A stretch of 39,524 nucleotides of DNA from Candidatus Methylomirabilota bacterium (GTDB lineage: Bacteria; Methylomirabilota; Methylomirabilia; Rokubacteriales; CSP1-6): assembly GCA_035764725.1 (NCBI GenBank), contig DASTYT010000040.1, positions 1 through 39,524 on the forward strand, written 5' to 3'. Made by a program: the position numbers and the translations under genes. Shown here in pieces: positions 16,934 through 24,595 of this stretch. Below the pieces are notes generated by a model. The model had not been told where the DNA came from. It saw nothing but the letters and a program-made list of their open reading frames with translations, and searched no databases. The first letter of the stretch is position 1. Each line of letters opens with the position of its first letter.

Positions 16934-17181
16934 CGGGACGATGCTCGCGACGGGCCATGATCGGGTGGGGGGCGCTGGGACTGCTCGTGACCGCATGGCC
17001 GCGGCGCGCGGAGGCGCAGCAGAAGATCGCCCCGAACCTCGTGCAGTACCAGCAGAAGCCCAAGGGCAATCAGGAGTGCGACCAGTGCCTGCACTTCGTC
17101 GCGCCCAATCAGTGCAAGGTGGTCTCGGGCGCGATCAATCCCAAGGGCTGGTGCGCGCTCTTCGCCGCCAAGCCCAAGTAG
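16930..17181 (+). CDS. High-potential iron-sulfur protein (HiPIP), Tat-exported
   Basis: HiPIPs are small periplasmic electron carriers with one [4Fe-4S] cluster, moving electrons between the bc1 complex and terminal acceptors. The C-terminal half shows the four ligands in ECDQC, NQCKV and KGWCALF. The N-terminus has a twin-arginine signal, [15 protein letters not shown], with cleavage near RAEAQQ. ATG 16930 forms an ATGA overlap with the sigma factor stop and is preceded by GGAG; ATG 16915 and ATG 16891 are in-frame alternatives that would overlap the sigma gene more. From 16930 it has 83 residues. The coupling to a sigma factor gene is unusual. Confidence 0.9.
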   Translation: MTGRCSRRAMIGWGALGLLVTAWPRRAEAQQKIAPNLVQYQQKPKGNQECDQCLHFVAPNQCKVVSGAINPKGWCALFAAKPK

Positions 17182-17191
17182 GCGCGCGCGG

Positions 17192-17752
17192 CTACTTCTT
17201 CATGCGGCTCAGCTTGGACCCCTGGAGCCCGACGCCGCCCATCAGCCCCTTCTGATTGAAGAACATGGCCGCGATGTCCTTCTGGGCCGTCGAGGTCGAG
17301 AAGGACTTGGCGGTCCCGCTGTCGAGCACGACGAGGCTCGGCCCCGAGCCCAGCTCGAAGCCGCCGGACTCCTCCAGGTACTTGACGGCGTGGTCGGTCA
17401 GGAAGAAGAGCATGTAGCCGAACGACTGGACGCCGGCCTGAAACCCATAGGACGCGGCGACCGAGTTGTAGTAGCCGACGGTCATGCCCTTCTTCCGCAT
17501 CGCGCCCTCGCCGTACTGAGCACCGAACATGAAGCCGGCCTTGTAGATCCTCGGGAATATCAACACTGCCTTGGATTTCGCAACGATGTCCCGGGTCTCG
17601 GGCACGGCCTGAAGCGCCTTCTCGATGGCCGCGTCCACTTCACGGTCAATCTCGGCCGCCGACGCGGCGAGGGCCGGGGCAACCCGCATCGCCACAGTAG
17701 GAATCAGGGCCAACGCCCCCTTGAGCACCGCCCGCCGTCCTTCGAGCTTCAT
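17192..17752 (-). CDS. SYLF/YSC84-domain lipid-binding protein with Tat-like signal
   Basis: The 186-residue product matches the SYLF (YSC84) domain, which binds phosphoinositides in eukaryotes; bacterial members are small exported proteins of unclear role. Supporting segments are KSKAVLIFPRIYKAGFMFGA, KKGMTVGYYNSVAASYGFQA and DIAAMFFNQKGLMGGVGLQG. The start is ATG 17752, which follows GGAGG and puts the twin-arginine-like GRRAVLKGALALIP at the very N-terminus; ATG 17776 is a longer alternative. It lies downstream of another secreted-protein gene on the same strand and converges on the HiPIP gene 10 bp away. Confidence 0.88.
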   Translation of the reverse strand: MKLEGRRAVLKGALALIPTVAMRVAPALAASAAEIDREVDAAIEKALQAVPETRDIVAKSKAVLIFPRIYKAGFMFGAQYGEGAMRKKGMTVGYYNSVAASYGFQAGVQSFGYMLFFLTDHAVKYLEESGGFELGSGPSLVVLDSGTAKSFSTSTAQKDIAAMFFNQKGLMGGVGLQGSKLSRMKK

Positions 17753-17778
17753 CGCGCCTCCGGTCCGGGATCGCATGG

Positions 17779-18258
17779 CTACTTGATGAGGGGGATGGAC
17801 TGCGCGAGGTCGTAGTCGACCACCGCGCGGAGCTTGTTCTCGATCTGGTAGAGCTGCGCGACCTTCTTGGCCGGCAGCACCTGCAGGAACTGGGGCGCGT
17901 ACTTCTTGAGCAGGGCGGGGTGGTTCGTCTGAAGCGCCAGGAAGTCCGAGATCAGCTTGCCGGCGGCCTCGTCGCTGAGGTTCTGGTAATTCTGCGAGTA
18001 GGCGTCGATGAGCTGGAGCACCCGGTCGTAGTGCTGGACCATGTCGCTTTGATAGGCGTTGTAGACCGGCCAGAACGCCTTGCCCTCGGCGTCGGTCAGC
18101 TGGAGCGCCGAGGCGAGGACCAGCTTCTTGTCCGCGCGCAGCTTCTCGCGAAGGATCTCCATGTCGTCGGTGGGCCGGGTCTGCGCCGCCGCCACCCCCG
18201 CGGTCAAACAGGTCAGAGCCGTCGCGAGGGTCACGACGACGAGCATCACGCTTCGCAT
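17779..18258 (-). CDS. Small secreted helical protein, function unknown
   Basis: The 159-residue product has a clear Sec signal peptide (MRSVMLVVVTLATALTCLTA, cleavage near VAAAQT). The mature part is almost all helix, rich in Asp, Tyr and Gln, with ALQLTDAEGKAFWPVYNAYQ and NHPALLKKYAPQFLQVLPAK. The ALQLTDAEGKAFWPVY stretch recalls periplasmic helical proteins of the Spy/CpxP type, but I cannot confirm membership. The start at 18258 has AGGAG upstream. It is the first gene of a two-gene minus-strand unit with the SYLF protein and diverges from the hcr operon. Confidence 0.75.
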   Translation of the reverse strand: MRSVMLVVVTLATALTCLTAGVAAAQTRPTDDMEILREKLRADKKLVLASALQLTDAEGKAFWPVYNAYQSDMVQHYDRVLQLIDAYSQNYQNLSDEAAGKLISDFLALQTNHPALLKKYAPQFLQVLPAKKVAQLYQIENKLRAVVDYDLAQSIPLIK

Positions 18259-18285
18259 ATCGGCACGCTCCTTTGGCGAGAGGTC

Positions 18286-18304
18286 GACTCTAGCGACCCG
18301 AGTC
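18286..18304. promoter_or_regulatory. Inverted GACTC/GAGTC pair in the divergent hcr region
   Basis: GACTC (18286-18290) and GAGTC (18300-18304), each followed by TAG, lie in the gap between the secreted-protein gene and the hcr operon. They could be part of an operator or of a leader for the minus-strand gene. The half-sites are short and the call is tentative. The rest of 18259-18383 shows nothing I can name. Confidence 0.2.
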
Positions 18305-18383
18305 TAGGTCCACCGCGTCGGGCCCAGCAAGTACGACCCTTGGGGCCGGGTGATGAGGAGGTGGCGGGCTCCCTCGGGGGCGC

Positions 18384-18414
18384 TTGACACCCTAGCGAAG
18401 AGTTCAGTTATACT
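18384..18414 (+). promoter_or_regulatory. Sigma70-like promoter of the hcr-box operon
   Basis: A perfect -35 hexamer TTGACA (18384-18389) is followed by TATACT (18409-18414) with a 19-bp spacer, slightly long; shifted -10 readings at 18407-18408 bring it to 17-18 bp. The AT-rich block around 18402-18418 stands out from its surroundings. Expected transcription start is near 18420-18422, which bears on the choice of hcrC start codon. Confidence 0.6.
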
Positions 18415-18461
18415 TAATCGTGCTTTCGCCATCCGGTAAGTCATCAGCGGAGGCCCCGCGG

Positions 18462-18938
18462 TTGCGCCTGGCGCTGACCGTCAACGGCGAGGTGCGCGAG
18501 CTGATCGCGCCGGTCCACAAGACCCTGCTCGAGGTACTCCGGGAGGACCTCGATCTCACCGGGACCAAGCACGGCTGCGAGCTCGGCGAGTGCGGCACCT
18601 GCACGGTGCTCGTCGACGGTGAGCCGGTGCTCTCCTGTCTGGCCTTGCCGGTGGAGTGCCAGGGCCGCCGGATCGAGACGGTGGAGGGGATGGCGGAGCA
18701 TGGGCGCCTGCATCCGCTCCAGCAGGCCTTCGCGGAGCTCGGCGCGGCCCAGTGCGGCTACTGCACGCCCGGCATCCTCGTGACCGCGAAGGCGCTCCTG
18801 GCCGAGACGCCCGTGCCAACTCGCGACGAGGTCCGCCATGCGCTCGCCGGCAATCTCTGCCGCTGCACCGGCTACACGAAGATCCTGGACGCGGTCGAGC
18901 TGGCCGCGCTCCGGATGCGGGGAGGGACCCGCTCATGA
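18462..18938 (+). CDS. hcrC: 4-hydroxybenzoyl-CoA reductase, small [2Fe-2S] subunit
   Basis: The gamma subunit passes electrons through two [2Fe-2S] clusters towards the molybdenum site of 4-hydroxybenzoyl-CoA reductase. The plant-type cluster is bound by CELGECGTC plus a later Cys (39, 44, 47, 59), and the second by CGYC and CRC (98, 101, 133, 135). From TTG 18462 it has 158 residues, close to about 160 in known HcrC. I choose TTG 18462 because GGAGG lies 8 bp upstream and its N-terminus (MRLALTVNGE) matches family starts. GTG 18420 also opens the frame but would fall at the predicted transcription start, making a leaderless message. The stop overlaps hcrA (ATGA). Confidence 0.92.
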   Translation: MRLALTVNGEVRELIAPVHKTLLEVLREDLDLTGTKHGCELGECGTCTVLVDGEPVLSCLALPVECQGRRIETVEGMAEHGRLHPLQQAFAELGAAQCGYCTPGILVTAKALLAETPVPTRDEVRHALAGNLCRCTGYTKILDAVELAALRMRGGTRS

Positions 18939-21340
18939 GCAAGCGCTTCTCCGTCATCGGCCAGTCGCGGCCCAAGATCGACGCCTGGGCCAAGGTCACC
19001 GGCGAGACCAAGTACGCGGATGACCTCGTGCTGCCTCGCATGGCCTACGGCAAGCTCCTGCGCAGTTCGCATCCGCATGCGCGCATCGTGCGCATCGACA
19101 CCGCTCGCGCGGCGGCCCTGCCGGGCGTGTATGCGGTCATCACCGGCCACGACCTCCCCCGGGTGAAGTTCGGCATCCTGCCCGTGTCGCAGGACGAGGA
19201 GGCGCTCTGCACGGACAAGGTCCGCATGGTCGGGGATCCGGTGGCGGCGGTCGCCGCGGTGGACGAGGAGACGGCGGAGCGTGCGACCGAGCTGATCGAG
19301 GTGGAGTACGCGCCCCTGCCCGCGCTGATGTCGATCGAGGATGCCCTCAAGCACCCCGACGTCCGCATCCACGAGTACGGCGACGGCCCGAACGTCCACA
19401 AGGCGGTGGCCCTCCAGTTCGGCGACGTGGACGCCGCGTTCGCGGCGTCGGATCTCGTCCGCGAGGACGTCTTCTTCTTCGAGGGCAACACGCATCTGCC
19501 GCTGGAGCAGCACGCCGCGGTGGCGCACTGGGGGCCGGACGGCAAGCTGACCCTCTGGTCGTCCACCCAGACGCCGCACTACGTGCACCGCCTGCTGGGG
19601 AAGATCCTCGACGTGCCGCAGGCGCACATCCGGGTGATCGCGGCGCCCGTCGGCGGCGGCTTCGGCGGCAAGCTCGACCCCTTCGCGCACGAGATCGCGG
19701 CGTGCAAGCTCTCCCAGCTCATCGGGCGGCCGGTGAAGATCGCGCTCACCCGCGAAGAGGTCTTCTATGTGCACCGGGGTCGGCACCCCGTGCTCATGTG
19801 GGTGAAGACGGGGTTCCGCAAGGACGGCGCCATCACTGGGATGCACTTCCGCACCTGGCTCGACGGGGGCGCCTACGGCTCCTACGGCGTGGCGTCGACC
19901 TTCTACACGGGCGCGTTGCAGACCGTCACGTACAAGGTGCCGGTGTACAAGTTCGAGGGCGCGCGGATCTTCACCAACAAGCCCCCGTGCGGCCCCAAGC
20001 GCGGCCACGGCACGCCTCAGCCGCGCTTCGCGCTCGAGTGCCAGCTCGACAAGGCGGCGGAGCAGCTCGGTCTCGACCCCGCCGACATGCGGCGCCGGAA
20101 CCTCGCCGAGCCGTTCACCAAGACCGCGAATCATCTGACCGTCACGACGATCGGGTTGGGGGAGTGCATCGACCGCGTCGTCGAGGCCTCGGGCTGGCGG
20201 CAGAAGTGGAACGCCCTCCCGCGCGGGAAGGGGATCGGCATCGCGTGCTCGTCCTACCTCACCGGCGCAGGCACCGCCATCTACTGGAACGACATGCCGC
20301 ACTCGGGCGTGGTCGTGCGGGCCGACCGGAGCGGCGGGGTGTCGATTCTCTGCGGGGCGACGGACATCGGGCAGGGCTCGGACTCGGTGCTGGCCTACCT
20401 CGTGGCGGAGGTGCTCGGGATCGAGCCCAAGGACATCCGCGTGCACGTGGCGGACACGGACCTCACCCCCGTGGACCTCGGCTCGTACTCCTCGCGCGTG
20501 ACGCTCATGGCCGGCAACGCCGCCATCCAGGCGGCCGAGCGGCTGCGTGCGAAGATCTTCGAGGCGGTCGCGGGCAAGCTCGAGGTGGATGCGAGCCGGT
20601 TGGTCGCCCGCGACCGCCGGGTGTTCGTCGCCGACGACGAGGAGCGGGGCGTGTCGTTCCAGGACGCGGTCGTGCTGGGAGAGAGCCGGCACGGTGTGCT
20701 CGCGTTCCCCGGCTCGTACGCGCCGCCCAAGCGGGCGGGGAAGTACAAGGGCGGTGGCGTCGGCCCCTCGCCGTGCTACTCCTACTCGGCCTGCGTGGTC
20801 GAGGTTGACGTCGACGAGGAGACCGGGGACGTCAAGCCCACCGAGGTGTGGATCGCCCACGACATCGGCCGCGCCCTGAACCCGCTGCTCGCGGAAGGCC
20901 AGGTCGAGGGCTCCGTCTACATGGGGCTCGGCGAGGTGCTGATGGAGGAACAAGTCTTCCGCAAGGGCGTGCACAAGATCCCATCGATGCTCGAGTACAA
21001 GAGCCCGACCACGCTCGAGACGCCGGAGATCCACACCATCCTGGTGGAGACCGACGACCCCGACGGGCCATTCGGCGCCAAGGAAGCGGGCCAGGGCCCG
21101 CTCCTCCCGGTGATTCCCGCGGTGGCGAACGCGGTGTGGAGCGCGGTGGGCGTCCGCGTGGACGAGATCCCGATCACGCCCGACAAGGTGCTCAAGGGCC
21201 TCGAGCTCCGGCGTCAAGGCAAGACGCCGCGGGTGGGGCCCGCGCGGCTGCCGCTCTTTACCTTTCCCGCGCCGCGCGCCGTCGAGTCCGCGTTCGGCCA
21301 GCCGGCCGACGATATTGCCGTGAGGCCCTTCTCGTCATGA
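18935..21340 (+). CDS. hcrA: 4-hydroxybenzoyl-CoA reductase, large molybdenum subunit
   Basis: The alpha subunit holds molybdopterin cytosine dinucleotide and the active site where 4-hydroxybenzoyl-CoA is reduced to benzoyl-CoA and water. At 801 residues it is xanthine-oxidase family. VGGGFGGKLDPFAHEIAACK is the Mo-cofactor loop, and Glu717 in FGAKEAGQGP is the conserved active-site glutamate. Segments such as NKPPCGPKRGHGTPQPR, TTIGLGECIDRVVEASGW, AIYWNDMPHSGV and GATDIGQGSDSVLAYLVAEV resemble HcrA of Thauera more than xanthine, CO or nicotinate enzymes. The start ATG 18935 overlaps the hcrC stop, and the stop overlaps hcrB. Confidence 0.92.
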   Translation: MSKRFSVIGQSRPKIDAWAKVTGETKYADDLVLPRMAYGKLLRSSHPHARIVRIDTARAAALPGVYAVITGHDLPRVKFGILPVSQDEEALCTDKVRMVGDPVAAVAAVDEETAERATELIEVEYAPLPALMSIEDALKHPDVRIHEYGDGPNVHKAVALQFGDVDAAFAASDLVREDVFFFEGNTHLPLEQHAAVAHWGPDGKLTLWSSTQTPHYVHRLLGKILDVPQAHIRVIAAPVGGGFGGKLDPFAHEIAACKLSQLIGRPVKIALTREEVFYVHRGRHPVLMWVKTGFRKDGAITGMHFRTWLDGGAYGSYGVASTFYTGALQTVTYKVPVYKFEGARIFTNKPPCGPKRGHGTPQPRFALECQLDKAAEQLGLDPADMRRRNLAEPFTKTANHLTVTTIGLGECIDRVVEASGWRQKWNALPRGKGIGIACSSYLTGAGTAIYWNDMPHSGVVVRADRSGGVSILCGATDIGQGSDSVLAYLVAEVLGIEPKDIRVHVADTDLTPVDLGSYSSRVTLMAGNAAIQAAERLRAKIFEAVAGKLEVDASRLVARDRRVFVADDEERGVSFQDAVVLGESRHGVLAFPGSYAPPKRAGKYKGGGVGPSPCYSYSACVVEVDVDEETGDVKPTEVWIAHDIGRALNPLLAEGQVEGSVYMGLGEVLMEEQVFRKGVHKIPSMLEYKSPTTLETPEIHTILVETDDPDGPFGAKEAGQGPLLPVIPAVANAVWSAVGVRVDEIPITPDKVLKGLELRRQGKTPRVGPARLPLFTFPAPRAVESAFGQPADDIAVRPFSS

Positions 21341-22365
21341 TGCGGCTGCCGCCGTTTCGCTATCTCGCCCCCGTTTCCGTGGCCGACGCGGCGAAGCTCA
21401 TGGCCGACCACGGGTCCGCCGCCATGCTGGTGGCGGGCGGCACCGACCTCTTCCCCAACATGAAGCGGCGCCAGTTCGAGCCCTCGGTGCTGGTGGGGCT
21501 TCGCGGGATTCGTGATCTCTCCGGGGTGAGGTGCGAGCCGGCGGGCGGGCTTCGCATCGGCGCCGGCACCACCCTGACCGCGGTCGCCCGGCACCCCGAT
21601 CTCGCGACCGCCTATTCGGCGCTCGCCACCGCGGCAGGCGTCGTGTCAACGCCGCAGCTCCGCGCCATGGGCACGCTCGGGGGCAATGTCTGTGTGGACA
21701 CGCGCTGCAACTACTACAACCAGTCCTACCAGTGGCGCAAAGCCGTCAACTTCTGCATGAAGAAGGACGGTGAGATCTGTCTGGTCGCACCCGGCAGCCC
21801 GCGCTGCTGGGCCGTCTCCTCCTCGGACACCGCGCCCGTCCTCTGGAGCTTGGGCGCGACGGTCCGGCTGGTCGGGCCGAGCGGCGAGCGCACGATTCCC
21901 ATCGCCGCGCTCTATCGCGACGACGGCATCGAGTATCTCGCCAAGCGGCCCGACGAGGTGCTCGTCGACATCCACCTGCCGCCCGCCGACGGCATCCACA
22001 GCGTGTACCTGAAGCTTCGCCGCCGCGGCGCGTTCGATTTCCCGGTCCTGGGCGTCGCGGTGGCCCTGCAGATGGACGCTGACCGCATAGCGTCCGCGCG
22101 CATCGTGCTCGGCGCGGTGGCCTCGCTCCCGCGCGAGGCCGCGGAGGCGGCCGGGATGCTCGCCGGGCAGCGGCTCGAGCCCGACCTGATCGCCGCGGTG
22201 GCGGAGCGCGCGGCGCGGCCGTCCAAGCCTCTGGACAACACCGACCTCACGCATCCCTATCGGAAGAAGATGACCCGCGTCTACGTGGAGCGGGCCCTGC
22301 GACGGCTGGCCGGGCTGGCGGACGGCGGCCGTCCCGATCCTTTCATCGAGGAGGCGAGACCGTGA
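21337..22365 (+). CDS. hcrB: 4-hydroxybenzoyl-CoA reductase, FAD subunit with extra [4Fe-4S] loop
   Basis: The beta subunit binds FAD (AGGTDLFPNMKR and GTLGGNVCVDTRCNYYNQ). Its hallmark is an inserted loop of about 40 residues with four cysteines, Cys124, Cys140, Cys148 and Cys157, at spacings of 16, 8 and 9. That insertion binds a [4Fe-4S] cluster in Thauera HcrB and is absent from ordinary xanthine-dehydrogenase FAD subunits, so it is the best single argument that this operon encodes 4-hydroxybenzoyl-CoA reductase. Length is 342 residues. ATG 21337 overlaps the hcrA stop; ATG 21340 is the next codon. The stop overlaps the regulator gene start (GTGA). Confidence 0.94.
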   Translation: MMRLPPFRYLAPVSVADAAKLMADHGSAAMLVAGGTDLFPNMKRRQFEPSVLVGLRGIRDLSGVRCEPAGGLRIGAGTTLTAVARHPDLATAYSALATAAGVVSTPQLRAMGTLGGNVCVDTRCNYYNQSYQWRKAVNFCMKKDGEICLVAPGSPRCWAVSSSDTAPVLWSLGATVRLVGPSGERTIPIAALYRDDGIEYLAKRPDEVLVDIHLPPADGIHSVYLKLRRRGAFDFPVLGVAVALQMDADRIASARIVLGAVASLPREAAEAAGMLAGQRLEPDLIAAVAERAARPSKPLDNTDLTHPYRKKMTRVYVERALRRLAGLADGGRPDPFIEEARP

Positions 22366-22910
22366 CCTCACTGGGCGAGCGGATCAAGGCCCTTCGCGCG
22401 GAGCGCGTGCTGCAGCAGCGTCAGCTCGCCGAGAAAGCGGGTCTCACGCCGAGCATGCTGTCGCAGATCGAGTCGGGCCGCCTCACACCTTCGCTCCACA
22501 CGCTCGGGCGCCTCGCCGGCGCGCTCGGCATCCCCATCGCGTCGCTCTTCGAGCAGGGCCCGCAGGGGCGGCTGCACGTGACGCGGAAGAGCGACTACCC
22601 GGTGGTCTCGTTCGACGGCAGCTCGGAGAAGTGGCACGTGCTCGGCGCCGGCCTCTTCCAGGGCAAGATCCGCGCGGTAGTGAGCACCCTCGGCCCTCGC
22701 GCGAAGGGCGTGAAGACCGAGAAGGTCATCCTCGATCCGGGTCAGATGAAGCTCCTCTACGTCCTCGAAGGGAAGGTCGCCTTGCACTACAATGGCGGCA
22801 CCCACCCGCTCGAGGTGGGCGACAGCGCCTATCTGGACGGCGGCAGCCCCCACGGGTGGGAGAACCTCGGGCCCCGGACGGCCAAGGTGCTCTGGGTCAT
22901 TCTGGGCTGA
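22362..22910 (+). CDS. XRE-family transcriptional regulator with C-terminal cupin domain
   Basis: The 182-residue protein has an N-terminal helix-turn-helix (LQQRQLAEKAGLTPSMLSQI, about residues 5-60) of the XRE/Cro type and a C-terminal cupin (residues 105-180; LLYVLEGKVALHYNGG, DSAYLDGGSPHGWENLG) that usually senses a small ligand. The start is GTG 22362, overlapping the hcrB stop, with GAGGAGG upstream. Lying inside the operon between hcrB and boxC, it is the likely local regulator, with an aromatic acid or its CoA ester as plausible effector. It differs from the known BoxR, which carries a shikimate-kinase-like domain. Activator or repressor action cannot be told. Confidence 0.92.
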   Translation: MTSLGERIKALRAERVLQQRQLAEKAGLTPSMLSQIESGRLTPSLHTLGRLAGALGIPIASLFEQGPQGRLHVTRKSDYPVVSFDGSSEKWHVLGAGLFQGKIRAVVSTLGPRAKGVKTEKVILDPGQMKLLYVLEGKVALHYNGGTHPLEVGDSAYLDGGSPHGWENLGPRTAKVLWVILG

Positions 22911-22924
22911 TGGGAGAGGAACCG

Positions 22925-24595
22925 ATGACGGAGCCGACGCGGACGATCGTGGACTTCCGGACCGAGCCGTCCCGGTACCGGCACTGGAAGCTCTCGATCG
23001 ACGGACGGGTCGCGACGCTCCGGATGGACGTCGACGAGGCCGGCGGGCTGGTGCCCGGCTACGAGCTCAAGCTGAACTCGTACGACCTCGGCGTGGACAT
23101 CGAGCTCCACGACGCCATCCAGCGCCTGCGCTTCGAGCATCCCGAGGTCGGCGCGGTCATCTTGACGTCCGGCAAGGAGCGGATCTTCTGCGCGGGCGCG
23201 AACATCCGCATGCTCAACCAGTCGTCGCACGGCTGGAAGGTGAACTTCTGCAAGTTCACCAACGAGACGCGCAACGGGATCGAGGAAGCCACCGCCGAGT
23301 CGAAGCAGGCGTGGATCTGCGCGGTGAACGGGCCCTGCGCGGGGGGTGGCTACGAGCTGGCGCTGGCCTGCGACCACATCGTCATGGCCGATGACGCCTC
23401 GACGACCGTGGCGCTGCCCGAAGTGCCGCTGCTCGCGGTCCTGCCCGGCACCGGCGGGCTCACCCGGCTCGTCGACAAGCGCCGCGTAAGGCGCGATCGC
23501 GCCGACTTCTTCTGCACGCTGGAGGAGGGCATCAAGGGTCAGCGGGCGGTGGAGTGGCGGCTGGTGGACGAGGTGGTGCCGCGCTCGCGCCTGGACGAGA
23601 CCGTGAAGGTCCGTGCCGCCGCCCTGGCGGCCCGGACCGATCGGCCGGCGGACGCGCGCGGGATCGCGCTCACGCCGCTCGCCCGGACCATCGAGGGCGA
23701 CCGGATCGCCTACCGCCACGTGCGCTGCGACCTCGATCGGGAGCGCGGCATCGCGGAGATCACGGTCTCGGCGCCCACCGGAGCCGCCCCCGCCGGCCTC
23801 GCCGCCATCCACGCCGCCGGCGCCGGCTTCTGGCCGCTCGCCGTGGCGCGTGAGCTCGACGACGTGATCCTGCACCTTCGTTGCAACGAGGAGGAGGTCG
23901 GCGTCTGGGTGCTCCGCACCGAAGGAAGCGCGGATGCCGTCGAGGCGCACGACCGGCTGCTGCTCGACCATCAGAGCGATTGGCTGGTCCGCGAGGTGCG
24001 GCTCTTCCTGAAGCGCGTTTTCAAGCGCCTCGACGTGACGTCGCGGTCCATCTTCGTCCTGATCGAGCCCGGGTCGTGCTTCGCCGGTACGCTCCTCGAG
24101 CTGGCTCTCGCCGCTGACCGGGCCTACATGCTCGACGGGCCGCGCGAGGGCGACGACCGGCCGGCGCCGACGGTGCGCCTCACCGGCGCGAACTTCGGGT
24201 CCTATCCCATGGTCAACGGGCTCTCGCGCCTGGCCAGCCGCTTCCTCGACGAGCCGGCCCGGGCCGACGACCTGAAGGGCCGCATCGGTCAGGACCTGGA
24301 GGCGGCGGCCGCCCTCGACGCCGGGCTCGTCACGTTCGCGCCCGACGACATCGACTGGGAGGACGAGGTCCGCATCGCGCTGGAAGAGCGCGCGGCCTTC
24401 TCACCCGACGCCCTCACGGGCATGGAGGCGTCGCTCCGCTTCGGCGGTCCCGAGACGCTCGAGAGCAAGATCTTCGCCCGGCTCACCGCGTGGCAGAACT
24501 GGATCTTCCAGCGACCCAATGCGGTCGGGCCCAAGGGTGCGCTCAAGGTGTACGGCACGGGCGAGCGCGCCGATTTCGACCGAAGGAGAGTGTGA
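22925..24595 (+). CDS. boxC: 2,3-epoxybenzoyl-CoA dihydrolase (BoxC)
   Basis: BoxC hydrolytically opens 2,3-epoxybenzoyl-CoA, releasing formate and 3,4-dehydroadipyl-CoA semialdehyde. The 556 residues match the roughly 555 of Azoarcus BoxC and far exceed ordinary crotonases. The N-terminal crotonase unit is clear: FCAGANIRMLNQSSHGWKV and NGPCAGGGYELALACDHIVM. The second half holds a further crotonase-like unit (FAGTLLELALAADRAYML). ATG 22925 follows GGGAGAGGA; ATG 22910 would add five residues. The gene lies 14 bp after the regulator, and its stop overlaps the boxB start by one base. The pairing with BoxB makes the assignment strong. Confidence 0.94.
   Translation: MTEPTRTIVDFRTEPSRYRHWKLSIDGRVATLRMDVDEAGGLVPGYELKLNSYDLGVDIELHDAIQRLRFEHPEVGAVILTSGKERIFCAGANIRMLNQSSHGWKVNFCKFTNETRNGIEEATAESKQAWICAVNGPCAGGGYELALACDHIVMADDASTTVALPEVPLLAVLPGTGGLTRLVDKRRVRRDRADFFCTLEEGIKGQRAVEWRLVDEVVPRSRLDETVKVRAAALAARTDRPADARGIALTPLARTIEGDRIAYRHVRCDLDRERGIAEITVSAPTGAAPAGLAAIHAAGAGFWPLAVARELDDVILHLRCNEEEVGVWVLRTEGSADAVEAHDRLLLDHQSDWLVREVRLFLKRVFKRLDVTSRSIFVLIEPGSCFAGTLLELALAADRAYMLDGPREGDDRPAPTVRLTGANFGSYPMVNGLSRLASRFLDEPARADDLKGRIGQDLEAAAALDAGLVTFAPDDIDWEDEVRIALEERAAFSPDALTGMEASLRFGGPETLESKIFARLTAWQNWIFQRPNAVGPKGALKVYGTGERADFDRRRV

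Noticed and set aside
18872..21217. A 781-codon minus-strand frame opposite hcrA.
   Set aside because: Rich in His, Arg, Asp and Val from the antisense of high-GC codons; hcrA on the plus strand is unambiguous.
18462..22365. Xanthine dehydrogenase, CO dehydrogenase or nicotinate hydroxylase as the identity of the three-subunit molybdenum enzyme.
   Set aside because: The [4Fe-4S] insertion in the FAD subunit and HcrA-like segments, plus the box and aryl-CoA ligase neighbours, fit 4-hydroxybenzoyl-CoA reductase better.
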